64,000 bases of DNA, taken from Hordeum vulgare subsp. vulgare. Taxonomy: Eukaryota; Streptophyta; Magnoliopsida; Poales; Poaceae. The translations under genes were made by a program, and so were the position numbers. The DNA is taken from assembly GCF_904849725.1 (NCBI RefSeq), contig NC_058519.1, forward strand, positions 108,674,881 to 108,738,880, read 5' to 3'. Every line of letters begins with the position of its first letter. Positions within the stretch are counted from its first letter, which is position 1. This document shows, piece by piece, positions 1 through 11,175 of the stretch. The notes beneath the pieces are model-generated. The model saw only the letters and a list, made by a program, of their open reading frames with translations. It had not been told where the DNA came from and did no database searches.

Positions 1-352
1 ATTGGGGAACGTTTCATGGGAAATAAAAAATTTCCTATGCACACGAAGACCTATCATGGTGATTTTCATCTACGAGAGGGAGATCGGATCCACATACCCT
101 TGTAGATCGCTAAGCGGGAAGCGTTAAGAAACGCGGTTGATCTAGTGGAACAGCTTCGTGATTCAAATCACCGTCGTCCCACGATCCGTCCCGATCTAGC
201 ACCTAACGGACGGCACCTCCGCGTTCAGCACACGTACAACTCGATGACGATCTCCGCCTTCTTGATCCAGCAAGAGTGGCGGGGAAGTAGATGAATTCTC
301 CGGCAGCATGACGGCGCGCCGGTGATGGTGATGATCTATTCTTGCAGGGCTC
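1..352 (-). mobile_element. 3' end of an Angela/BARE-like copia LTR
   Basis: The window opens a base or two inside an LTR terminus: read on the minus strand the segment ends in GTTCCCCAA, as expected for an LTR ending CCCCAACA. The features typical of this Triticeae LTR class (the stretch that reads 'cttgtagatcg' and the 'cggacggcacctccgcg' stretch) are recognised from memory. The other part of the same LTR resumes at 7131 after the inserted retrotransposon, with a shared GGCTC. No coding sequence is present. The family name is tentative. Confidence 0.7.
348..352. repeat. Target-site duplication GGCTC (left)
   Basis: These five bases are repeated exactly at 7131-7135, immediately outside the two ends of the LTR retrotransposon at 353-7130. 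A 5-bp direct repeat is the normal product of LTR-retrotransposon integration and fixes both outer boundaries of the element. Confidence 0.9.
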
Positions 353-1909
353 TGCTACGGCAACAAAAGTTCTTCCCCGGCAATGGTGCTAGAGATCCTT
401 CTTTCGTCTCTTGAGCTTGCGTTGGTTTTTCCCTTGAAGAGGAAAGGGTGATGCAGCACAGGAGCAGTAAGTATTTCCCTCAGTTTGAGAACCAAGGTGT
501 CAATCCAGTAGGAGAATCTCGTCAAGTCCAGAGTACCTGCACAAACACAAAGAGCTTGCACCCAACGCAATAAAGGGGTTGTCAATCCCTTCAAGATTGA
601 TTGCAAAGTGAGATCTGAAGGCGGAAAGTGCAACGAAGAAAAAGTGTAAGGCTGAAAATATGGTGTGGAGTAGACCCGGGGGCCATAGTGTTCACTAGAG
701 GCTTCTCTCAAAATAGCAAATATTACGGTGGGTGAACAAATTACTGTCGAGCAATTGATAGAACCGCGCAAAGTCATGACGATATCTAAGGCAATGATCA
801 TACATATAGGCATCACGTCCGAGACAAGTAGACCGATACTTTTTGTATCTACTACTATTACTCCACACATCGACCGCTATCCAGCATGCATCTAGTGTAT
901 TGAGTTCATGACAAACAGAGTAACTCCTTAAGCAAGATGACATGATGTAGAGGGATAATCTCAAACCAATGATGAAAACCCCATATTTTTACCCTTGATG
1001 GCAACAACATGATGCGTGCCTCGCTACCCCTTCTGTCATTGGGTGAGGTCACCGCACGGTATGAACCCAAAACCAAGCACTTCTCCCATTGCAAGAATCA
1101 TAGATCTAGTTGGCCAGACAAAACCCACAACTCGAAGAGAATTACAAGGATATGAAATCATGCATAAGAGAGATCGGAAGAAACTCAAATAAGATTCATA
1201 GATAACCTGATCATAAATCCACAATTCATCGGATCTCGACAAACACACCGCAAAAGAAGATTACATCGGATAGATCTCCATGAAGATCATGGAGAACTTT
1301 GTATTGAAGATCCAAGAGAGAGAAGAAGCCATCTAGCTACTAGCTATGGACCCGTAGGTCTATGGTGAACTACTCACGCATCATCGGAGAGGTCATGGTG
1401 TTGATGAATAAGCCCTCCGTGTCCGAATCCCCCCTCTGGCAGGGCACCAAAACGTGCCCCAGATGGGATCTTGCAGAGACAGAAGCTTGCGGCGGCGGAA
1501 AAGTACTTTCAATGATCTCCTGGTTTTTTTTCTCGGATTTTAGGGAATATATAGGCGCAAAACCTAGGGCAGAGGTGGCCCAGGGAGCCCACAAGCCAGG
1601 GAGGCGCGGTCCCCCCTGGCCGTGGCTAGGGGGCTTGTGGGGTCCGTGCAGGCCCCCTACGTGATTCTCCGGCTTCCCGATCTTTTTCTGTTTCGGAAAA
1701 AATCTTTTTGGCAGTTTCATTCCATTTGGACTCTGTTCAAAATACTCCTCTGAAAGGGGTCAAAACATGGAAAAAACAGGAACTGGCACTTGGCACCGAG
1801 TTAATAAGTTAGTCCCAAAAAATATATAAAAGGCATGCAAAACATCCAAAGTTTGACAAGATCATAGCATGAAAACATCAAAAACTATAGATGCGTTGGA
1901 GACGTATCA
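353..1909 (-). repeat. 3' LTR of the non-autonomous element
   Basis: Direct repeat of 5575-7130. On the plus strand it starts TGCTACGG and ends GACGTATCA, giving canonical TG...CA termini. On its internal side (from 1910) lies GCATCCCCAAGCTT, which in element orientation is the purine-rich tract AAGCTTGGGGATGC expected just upstream of a 3' LTR. Confidence 0.9.
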
Positions 1910-4900
1910 AGCATCCCCAAGCTTAACTCCTGCTCGTCCTTGAGTAGGGAAGTGATAAAGAATGAATTTTTGATGTGGAATGCTACCTAGCATAGTTGTC
2001 ATTTGCAACTTCTTTCATGTGGCATGAGTGTTCAGATCCGTGAGATTCAAAACAATAGTTTGCTATTGACATGAAAACAATAATACTTCAAGCAAACTAG
2101 CAAGGTAATCATGAACTTTCAAAATAACAAGGCCAAAGAAAGTTATCCCTACAAAATCATATAGTCTGGCTATGCTCCATCATCCTCACATAACTAATGA
2201 AATCATGCACAACCCCGGTATTGGCCAAGTAATTGTTTTCACACTCTAACTTTCTCAAACTTTTTATAACTATCACGCAATACATGAGCATGAGCCATGG
2301 ATATAGCACTATAGGTGGAATAGAGTGTGGTGGTGGTTGTGAGACAAAAAGGAGGAGATGGTCACATTGACTCGGCGTATCAAAGGGCTATGGAGATGCC
2401 CATTAATAGATATCAATGTGAATGAGTAGGGATTGTCATACAAGGGGTGCACTAGATCTATAAGTATGTGAAAGCTCAAAAGTAGAACTAGTGGGTGTGC
2501 ATCCAACTTGCTTGCTCACGAAGACCTAGGGCAATTTTGAGGAAGCCCATCATTGGAATATACAAGCCAAGTGATATGATAAAGATTCCCACTAGCATAT
2601 GGTAGTGACAAAGCAAGTAGCTCTCAATCATGAAGAACATGGTGCTATTATGAAGCACAAGCGTGGAAAAAGATAGTAGCATTGTCCCTTCTCTCTTTTT
2701 CTCTTTTTTTTATTTGGGCTCTTAGGTCTCTTTTTTTCTTTTCTCTTTTTTTTTAAAATTTTTGGGCTCTTTGGCCTATTTTTTTATTCCTCACATGGGA
2801 CAATGCTCTAATAATGATGATCATCACACTTTTATTTACTCACAGCTCAAAGCTTAGAACGATGATGACTCTATAGGAAATGCCTCCGACAGTGTACCGG
2901 GATGTGCAACGATCTAGCTTGGCGTATGATGTTGAAAAATCTCGCTAGCTATCTTACGATCATGCAATGGCAATATGAGAGTGACAGCACAAGTCATGAG
3001 ACAGAACAGTGGGAGTTGCATGGCAATATATCTCGGAATGGCTATGAAAATGCCATAGTAGGTAGGTATGGTGGCTGTGTTGAGGAAGGCATATAGTGGG
3101 TTTGTGTACCGGCGAAAGTGGCGCGGCACTAGAGAGGCTAGCAAAGGTGAAAGGTGAAAGTGCATTTATACCATGGACTCACATTAGTCATGAAGAACTC
3201 ACATACTTGTTGCGAAAGTTTTTATTAGTAATCGAAACAAAGTGCTAAACGCATACTCCTAGGGGAAGGGTTGGTAGGTGTTAACCATCGCGCGATCCCG
3301 ACCTCAACACAAAGGATGACAATCAATAGATCAATTATGCTCCGACTTCCTAACATAGCGGTTCACCATACGTGCATGCTACGGGAATCACTAACTTCAA
3401 CACAAGTATTTCTAGATTCACAACACCCTACTAACATAACTCTTAATATTACCAAATCCACGCCTCAAAACTAATTGAGAGGAAACAAAACTTCTCTTTC
3501 TACTCAATGCACATGAAGATGGAGGTTTTTGTATCCTCTTTGGGTACCTATCACCTTTGGAACTACTTTTCATAGCATGAGCCAACTACCAAGTCACGCA
3601 CCGTCGTGCTCTAAAAGATCTAAGTGAAGCACATAGAGCAAAATTATCTAGCTCAAAAGATATAAGTGAAGCACTATGAGCATTCTAGCAAAATCACGAT
3701 GAGTGCATGTATCTCTCTAAAGGTGTGCAGCAAGGATGATTGTGACACAACAAAAAGAAAAGACTCCTATGATACAAGACGCTCCAAGCAAAACACATAT
3801 CATGTGGTGAATTAAAATATAGCTCCAAGTAATGTTACCGATGGATTGAAGACGAAAGAGGGGATGCCTTCCTGGGGCATCCCCAAGCTTAGGCTTTTTG
3901 GTGTCCTTGAATTTGGCTTGGGATGCCTTGGGCATCCCCAAGCTTGAGCTCTTTCCACTCCTTATCTCTTTTTCCATGAGAACATCACCCAAAACTTGAA
4001 AACTTCACAACACAAAACTTAAACAGAAACTCGTGATAACATTAGCACAAGAAAACAAACTACCACCTCTTTAGGTACTGTAGAAAACTTGAATTATATC
4101 TATATTGGTGTTGGGATACTGTATTCTCACTTTTCCATGGCTAGTACTCCCCGATACTAACCATAGTTTCATCAAAACAAGCAACCAACTCAACAAAAAA
4201 ACAGAATCTGTCAAAAACAGACCAGTCTGTAGCAATCTGTATACTTTGTATACTTCTCGTACCTCAAAAATTCGGAAAACATACGACTGCCTGTGAAAAA
4301 GGTATATCAACCAGCAGCAAAAATAATCAACTCAAAATCTCTTTCTGAATAAAAATGAAAAATCATCTCGTGAGCGAAAAGTTTCTGTCTTTTTCCAGCA
4401 CGATTAAACAACCATCACCAAGACTAGTCATAAAGGTTTTGCTTGGCTCAAACACAAAAAGAAACAAAAAAAACACAACCATAACAGAATTATGATGGTG
4501 TGGACGCAACAAAAATAAATAAAAATAAATAAATTCATTGGGTTGCCTCCCAACAAGCGCTATTGTTTAACGCCCTTAGCTAGGCATTGATAATTCAATG
4601 ATGCTCACACAAAAGACAAGAATTGAAGCACAACGAGAGCATCATAGAGCATGTGAAAATCACATCTAAGTCTAACATACTTCCTATGAATAGTCATTTT
4701 ATAGGAAAATAGATTGTCAAGACAACCAATAGTCACCATATGCAAGGTAGAAGAAAGAGACAATATCAATCTCAACATAACGAGAGGTCATTTAGTGGCA
4801 TGAAAGTTTCTACCATAATATTTTCCTCTCTCATAATAATTACATGTGGGATCATATTCAAATTCAGCAATATAGCTATCACAAAGGATATACTTTTCAT

Positions 4901-5546
4901 GATCCACATGCATGCAAAGTTGACGCTCTTCAAAAATAGTGGGATTATCATCAACTAAAGTCATGACTTCTCCAAACCCACTTTCAATAATGTTGCAAAT
5001 ATCATATTCATCATGAGGCTTAAATTTTTTTTCAAGATCATAAGAAAAATCATCACCCCAATCATGATCATTGCAACCAGTGGTGGATATAGCAAAACTA
5101 GCATCCCCAAGCTTAGGGTTTTGCATATTTTTAGCATGATTGTCACTAATAGAATTTATAGTGAAACCATTGCAATCATGCTATTCATCCAAGGAGCCCT
5201 CGTGAATCACTTCATAAATTTCATCCTCACAACTTGTCAAGTGCACTCAACTCACTAGCAATTGGATCAACATAATTGGATCTCTTAAAGAGATTAGCAA
5301 GTGGATGAGGATCCATATCACTAGATTTTCAGCAAGCGAAGATGGAAGCATATTGAAGGCACATGGCACACAAGCGAACAGAAAGCAAGCGAGAGAAAAG
5401 GGCGAACGAAAAAGGCAAATAGAAAAGGCAAACGAAAAAGGCAAATTGTGAAGTGGGGGAGAGGAAAACGAGAGGCAACTCGCACACAAAGTAAATGCAA
5501 GAGATGAATTTGCGACACTTACTTGGATGAGTTCTTGACTTGATCC
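1910..5546 (-). other. Internal region without gag-pol
   Basis: About 3.6 kb of AT-rich sequence with poly-T/poly-A runs (for example 2695-2790) and scattered short ORFs that show no recognisable domain. The motif GCATCCCCAAGCTT, or a close variant, recurs at 1911, around 3877, around 3933 and around 5101, so the purine tract adjoining the 3' LTR is copied several times inside the element. I see no gene here. Confidence 0.75.
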
Positions 5547-5564
5547 TCCCCGGCAACGGCGCCA
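5547..5564 (-). other. Primer binding site, tRNA-Asp type
   Basis: The 18 bases reading TCCCCGGCAACGGCGCCA on the plus strand equal the 3' end of plant tRNA-Asp including CCA, so the minus-strand RNA would be complementary to that tRNA. The site lies 10 bases from the LTR edge at 5575, on the internal side, which sets the orientation of the element as minus. Confidence 0.85.
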
Positions 5565-5574
5565 GAAATTCTTC

Positions 5575-7130
5575 TTCTACGGCAACAAAAGTTCTTCCCC
5601 GACAATGGTGCCAGAGATCCTTCTGTCGTCTCTTGAGCTTGCGTTGGTTTTTCCCTTGAAGAGGAAAGGGTGATGCAGCACAGGAGCAGTAAGTATTTCC
5701 CTCAGTTTGAGAACCAAGGTATCAGTCGAGTAGGAGAATCTCGTCAAGTCCAGAGTACCTGCACAAACACAAAGAGCTTGCACCCAATGCTATAAAGGGG
5801 TTGTCAATCCCTTCAAGATTGATTGCAAAGTGAGATCTGAAGGCGGAAAGTGCAACGAAGAAAAGTGTAAGGCTGAAAATATGGTGTGGAGTAGACCCGG
5901 GGGTCATAGTGTTCACTAGAGGCTTCTCTCAAAATAGCAAATATTACGGTGGGTGAACAAATTAATGTCGAGCAATTGATAGAACCGCGCAAAGTCATGA
6001 CAATATCTAAGGCAATGATCATACATATATGCATCACGTCCGAGACAAGTAGACCGATACTTTCTGCATCTACTACTATTACTCCACACATCGACCGCTA
6101 TCCAACATGCATCTAGTGTATTGAGTTCATGACGAACAGAGTAACGCCTTAAGCAAGATGACATGATGTAGAGGGATAATCTCAAAGCAATGATGGAAAC
6201 CCCATCTTTTTACCCTTGATGGCAACAACACGATGCGTGCCTCGCTACCCCTTCTGTCACTAGGTGAGGTCACCGCACGGTATGAACCCAAAACCAAGTA
6301 CTTCTCCCATTGCAAGAATCATAGATCTAGTTGGCCAGACAAAACCCACAACTCAAAGAGAATTACAAGGATATGAAATCATGCATAAGAGAGATCGGAA
6401 GAAACTAAAATAAGATTCATAGATAACCTGATCATAAATCCACAATTCATCGGATCTCGGCAAACACACCGCAAAAGAAGATTACATCGGATAGATCTCC
6501 ATGAAGATCATGGAGAACTTTGTATTGAAGATCCAAGAGATAGAAGAAGCCATCTAGCTACTAGCTATGGACCCGTAGGTCTATGGTGAACTACTCACGC
6601 ATCATCGGAGAGGTCATGGTGTTGATGAAGAAGCCCTTCGTGTCCGAATCCCCCCTCCGATAGGGCACCAGAACGTGCCCCAGATGGGATCTTGCGGAGA
6701 CAGAAGCTTGCGGCGGCGGAAAAGTACTTTCGATGATCTCCTGATTTTTTCTGGGATTTTAGGGAATATATAGGCGCAAAACCTAGGGCAGAGGTGGCCC
6801 AGGGAGCCCACAAGCCAGGGAGGCGCGGGCCCCCCTAGCAGCGGCTAGGGGGCTTGTTGGGTCCGTGTAGGCCCCCTGCCCTGATTCTCCGGCTTCCCGA
6901 TCTTTTTCTGTTTCGGAAAAAATATTTTTGGTAGTTTCATTCCGTTTGGACTCCGTTCAAAATCCTCCTCTGAAAGGGGTCAAAAACATGGAAAAAACCG
7001 GAACTGGCACTTGGCACTGGGATAATAAGTTAGCCCCAAAAAATATATAAAAGGCATGCAAAACATCCAAAGTTTGACAAGATAATAGCATGAAACTATC
7101 AAAAATTATAGATACATTGGAGACGTATCA
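5575..7130 (-). repeat. 5' LTR of the non-autonomous element
   Basis: Direct repeat of 353-1909, ending GACGTATCA next to the GGCTC duplication at 7131-7135. Its inner terminal dinucleotide is TT on the plus strand instead of the TG found in the other LTR, so the inner end has mutated since insertion. Confidence 0.9.
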
Positions 7131-7355
7131 GGCTCCGCGTGAGCTCCGCAGAAAACCAATCTAGAGGAAGAACTACGAAGTAGAGGTTTAGGGTTGCACG
7201 TGGCAAAGTTGTTTCTCAAATGCCCTAAACCTCAAGTATAGATAGGATGAGCCAAGGGGTGGGGCTTGCCTCTAGGGCGCCGGCCAAAGGGGGAGGGATC
7301 CTCCTCCAAGTCGGTTTGTACGGAGGAGTCCCTTCCTTCCTTCCCACCTACTATT
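7131..7355 (-). mobile_element. Second part of the Angela/BARE-like LTR, broken
   Basis: This continues the LTR interrupted at 352: the GGCTC target duplication is followed by sequence such as 'gagctccgcagaaa' that typically follows it in this repeat class. It stops at a junction between about 7345 and 7375, where it changes to the LTR of a different copia element without a target duplication. The exact join is blurred by a shared 'tttatagtgggggg' stretch. Confidence 0.65.
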
Positions 7356-7984
7356 TTTATAGTGGGGGGAACAATCCAACCGTTACCCCCCCACTTACTA
7401 CACTAGCCAAGCGATACTACCGCTGCTGGAGCGGTACCAGCGTTGCTAGGAGCGGTACTCCCGCACGACAGTTCGTCAACCACGGTAGTAAGATATTACT
7501 ACCGTGCCTACCACTGTAGAGGCAAAAGGATGCGCAAAAAGTCTGACAGAGCGGTAATGAAAAACTACTACCGCCCACGGAGCGGTAGCAAAAAACTACT
7601 ACCACCCCGAGGGTGGAACTACCATTGTGCCAGCGGTACTACCACTTGCGCAAGCGGTACTACCGCTCGCCCTTTTGCACATACATGGAAAACATGGTTG
7701 GAGCTCCATTTGATGCAAGGGAAAGGTGGTGCAATAGAAATGTGTACGTGTTGATTCCACCCAAACCTTTCCGACGCGGACCCCCTCTTAATAGTACGGC
7801 TTTCCTATGACTCAACTCCACCAAAGAGAAACGTAGAAAGCAACCGTCTTTGAAAGACTCTGAGGGGCACCGAATCGTCTTGTGCCTAGTCATGAATTAT
7901 CTGAAATGCTCAATGCACACGATTAGTCCGCACATTCATTGTCATCAATCACCAAAACCACCTAGGGAGAAATATGCCCTAACA
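7356..7984 (-). repeat. Truncated 3' LTR of copia element 1
   Basis: Similar to 17829-18000 plus 19413-19819 of the 5' LTR. The inner edge is CCCTAACA at 7984, so in element orientation the LTR starts TGTTAGGG. The part corresponding to 17100-17828 (downstream of the TATA box in transcription direction) is absent and replaced by the Angela-like fragment. It contains many GCGGTA/TACCGC short inverted motifs between 7408 and 7670. Confidence 0.8.
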
Positions 7985-7998
7985 ATCTCCCCCTTTTT
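7985..7998 (-). other. Polypurine tract of copia element 1
   Basis: Plus-strand ATCTCCCCCTTTTT reads AAAAAGGGGGAGAT on the minus strand and directly precedes the 3' LTR start (TGTTAGGG). This is the expected plus-strand primer for a copia element and matches the tract AAAAGGGGGAGAT of copia element 2. Confidence 0.85.
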
Positions 7999-8484
7999 GG
8001 TGGACTGATCACAATACATGATTTGCACTAAAGGATATAAAAATAGCATATGCAAACCCACAATCTACAAACTAGAGACAGGCTCCCCTGGTTGTGTGCA
8101 TACTTTAGAAAAAGGATATGGTCTACCGAGCACACAACCAAAGAAAAGCACTCCCCTAGATTTTATAGACGAGGCAATCCTTGCAACAAACTGAATAAAC
8201 ACTAAGCATGGAAGCAAGGCATAGCATGTGAGCATGAAGATAAGGGCACATAATAATTAGACTCACAAGATACTACTAAACTAGATAATAATGAGACAAT
8301 AAAGATAGAGGAGTGATAGCATAAGTCTCACACCATATGATGAAGTACGGCGTCTCCTGGTCTCACACACAAAGCAAAGACAACCAAAGTAGCAACAAAA
8401 GTTCAACAAATTAAGCAACATAGAAAACGAGGAAACTCGCAAATCCTACACTCTCTCCCCCTTTGGCATCGGGACACCAAAAAG
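7999..8484 (-). other. Non-coding 3' internal segment of copia element 1
   Basis: About 490 bases between the purine tract and the end of the extra ORF. It is AT-rich with no ORF or recognisable site beyond being part of the element. Confidence 0.5.
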
Positions 8485-10443
8485 TCAGAGAGGACACCTA
8501 CGACACAGGTGGTAGTTCGAACTGTAGATGACTCGGCCATCAGATTCCTCAACGTACTCCTCGTCACTCTCGTCTTCTGTCTCCTCATAAAACTCCTTGT
8601 CAGACTCAGCCCACTGCAGAGTGTTCTTTTTCATCCAAGGAGCCTCAGGAGTGATGTCTTGCTCAGACCCACTGGAGATGTGCGCGTCGAGCTTCCTCAT
8701 AATCAGCTTGTCGCGCTGATGGCTCTCCTTCTGAGCAACATGAGTCATGTACTGCCCCTTCGCGTGCATGCAGAACAAGGTCTTCATCCGGTCTGTGAGC
8801 TTCTTGGCCCAAGATGGCTCGGCAGAGGAAGGCACATGTGACTCTGGGATGGGCTCATCCTTAGCCACAACCTCATCCTCATTAGAATCCACAATGGAAG
8901 CAGCAGGTGTGGTGGCGGTGTTGGCCCATTTGTTCTTCTGTCGCAGCTTAATAGGCTCATGGCAAATCCACCCGGGAGCATGGAACTCAATAGCTGGGAA
9001 GGCCTTCACCCACTTCTTCTTGATCAGGTAAAACAGATAAGGGCCCTAGATTGGGACCTTACGGTGGAAGACTGTCGAGTGAAGCTCACTCCACATGATG
9101 TGAGATGCATCAAGTGGTCCAGAGGAACGAGTCCGCCCTTTCTGACACATCATAAGCATATCCACCAGGTATGAATGCACCCGGTCCTTGTTGCCAAAAC
9201 GCGGAAAAAGAGTGTTGCGAAAGATACGGAGCATGACATCAAGGAATGGGTTCAACACGTGGGAGACCTCACCAGATGGGGATTCCTTCATAATAAAGAA
9301 TGGGAGCAACTTCTCCTTAGCTGTAGCAGAAGGCTTAGCGTGTGGGCGCAAACCAACTGAGTGCTCAAGCCCCTCATCACGGACGTGAAGCAAATCCATG
9401 AACTCTTTCCAAGTAGCAGACAACCTCTCCCCATTGGTCATCCAAGACATAGTGTGCTCATCATCAGAGTGAAAGTGGACAGTAACAAAGAAATGAGCCA
9501 GTATTTTAGGATCAAAGTCATAATGGAACGTGATGAGCTCCTCAATCTGAAGCTGTTCCACCATGGCGAGAGCTTCACCAAAGTATGCAGGGTCCTTCTT
9601 CAGATGGTCCATATCAATCCACTAAACCGATACATAAATATTCTTCCTTGTCTTGATGATATCTTCATAAATAAGAGCCTGCTGCTTAGACCAGAACATT
9701 TCACCTCCGGGGAACTGAACCCTAGCGCTATCATAGGGGTTGACCTTTCGGCGAAGCTGAAACTCTACAAGTGGCATAGCATCCCAATCGACGGTGTTTG
9801 TCGTGTTCTTGTGAGCGGGCCGCTTGAAAATGCACTTCGGAGCCTGTGATCCCTCGGGTGCATCTGAAGAACGAGGTCGCTTGGAACTGGCATCCCGAGG
9901 TGGGTTAGAGCGCCTGGAGCCACCACCTATGACACACAACATGAACACAAGAAAGTGACAAAGAAAAGGTCAAGGCAAAGATCAAAGCAAATCAGAAAAA
10001 CCCAGATAAAGGAGAATTGGAAGGACATAACATGTGTACTCAGGGAACAGCGGTAGTACTGTTGTTCAAGCGATAGTAAAATTTTACTACCGCTCTGACA
10101 GCGGTAGTACCGCCATGACAACGGTAGTACCGTGCTCCAGGGGTAGTAAAAAAATTACTACCGCTCAGACAACGGTAGTACCGCTCCACGAGGAGCGGTA
10201 GTACCGCACGCGCGAAAAAGTGTTAGATCTGACAAGGGAAATTGCAGATCCGGTACTACCGGAGAACCAAACCCACATGTTGCAACCTACACATACAAAA
10301 ATTCTACCACACAAGTACTCCCCAACCCTCCTAGCATGAAGATATGGTGCCATGAAACAATGAACGAACATACATGCCCCTAACCCTAGATTCAACAAAA
10401 ACGAGGCAAATAGAAGGGAACGATGGGCAATACCGAGGTCCAT
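8485..10443 (-). pseudogene. Extra post-pol ORF of copia element 1, with predicted 5' exon
   Basis: A single reading frame runs from 9926 to 8485 with only two in-frame stops (near 9622 and 9046), coding for about 480 residues. It begins in a basic, Ser/Pro/Arg-rich segment, has a central region with motifs such as FHYDFDPKILAHFFVTVHF and WMTNGERL, and ends in a very acidic tail. The central region resembles the domain that databases call 'putative plant transposon protein', also seen after pol in copia element 2 (for example FYATLH...WMT). A short first exon at 10434-10443 (ATG GAC CTC G) joined over a GT-AG intron (9927-10433) reads exactly into this frame. The function is unknown; SIRE-type extra ORFs have been called env-like, but I see no signal peptide or membrane segment here. 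Confidence 0.65.
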
Positions 10444-10740
10444 GGCACGAGGGAGAGGAGGGAGACGATCCCACCAAATGGAATCGGAGGAGAGTGGCCG
10501 GAGAAGGAGATCCAGCGAGTCCCTCCGACAGCGTTTCTTGAGAAGAGCGAGAGAAAAAAGAGAGATCCACGAGATGAATGGGTATGAGGGAGAAAGAACT
10601 GCCCCTGCCCTAAAATAAACCCCTGTGGCCCTAGCGGCGCGGTAGTACCGTAGTCATCGCGGTAGTACCGCTTTGCCAACGGTAGTAAAATTTTACTACC
10701 GCTAGTGCCTGGAGTGGTAGTACCGTGCCCCTTTTGACAA
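10035..10740. repeat. Recurrent GCGGTA-N-TACCGC inverted motifs
   Basis: Two clusters (about 10046-10210 and 10638-10725) of the near-palindrome GCGGTAGTACCGC and degenerate forms, often paired as 'gtagtaaaa..ttttactac' arms. The same motif fills part of both LTRs of this element (7408-7670; 17880-17960; 19415-19505). It is therefore an element-specific dispersed short inverted repeat, not a regular tandem array. Confidence 0.75.
10444..10622 (-). promoter_or_regulatory. 5' UTR-like leader before the extra ORF
   Basis: Read on the minus strand, this stretch goes from a weak TATA-like TTTATTTTA (around 10612-10620) through a strongly CT-rich leader (TTTTTTCTCTCGCTCTTCTC) to the ATG at 10443. 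It looks like the 5' UTR of an ordinary plant gene rather than like the rest of the retroelement. This is inference from composition and position only. Confidence 0.4.
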
Positions 10741-11175
10741 AAACACATTGAAACTTTGCCCCCTTTTTATGAAAACACTTTGAGCCTTGCTAGAGGAAGA
10801 GAAAAAAAGCACAGGAAAACCCAAGGGAAGATAAAAATAGACATGCACGCAACTTGAACATAGAACCGAATCTTCTGACGAAGACAGGGCGGTGGCCGGA
10901 GCCACCAATGTTTGACACAAATGGTATGACACCACGAAGAATTATCCTTGGGTTCGTGACCACAACTCGTATTTGAAGCACAAGTGCCATTAACAATGGC
11001 TAATGTGAAAGATGTGATCAATTTATGCATAATGGGGGGGAGGGAAAGTTCACTAAGATAACAACACTCCCCCTATGTCCATGCCTGCACCTAGAACAAA
11101 ATATAATGATGAGTGAGGTGTGGTGTGCCTAGTTTCAATCCACATTACTTGAATCAATGATATTTAGCTCATGCC

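Larger units (their letters stand above)
353..7130 (-). mobile_element. Complete non-autonomous LTR retrotransposon
   Basis: The element has two near-identical LTRs (353-1909 and 5575-7130), a tRNA-Asp type primer binding site next to the right-hand LTR, a purine-rich tract next to the left-hand LTR and a 5-bp target duplication, so it is structurally complete and lies on the minus strand. The 3.7-kb internal region has no gag, protease, integrase or reverse transcriptase motif in any frame, so it must have been mobilised by proteins supplied by another element. The LTR begins TGATACGTCTCC in element orientation, a start seen in common Triticeae Gypsy-type families; I do not assign a family name. 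Eight differences counted by eye over the first 230 or so aligned LTR bases suggest a fairly recent insertion. Confidence 0.9.

Noticed and set aside
8485..9948. Retroviral-type envelope protein in the copia extra ORF
   Set aside because: No signal peptide, transmembrane helix or glycosylation-rich ectodomain can be seen; 'env-like' is only a traditional label for this position.
10035..10260. Regular-looking GCGGTAGTACCGC units resembling a CRISPR array
   Set aside because: Spacing is irregular, the units are imperfect palindromes, there are no unique spacers of constant length or cas genes, and this is a plant retroelement.
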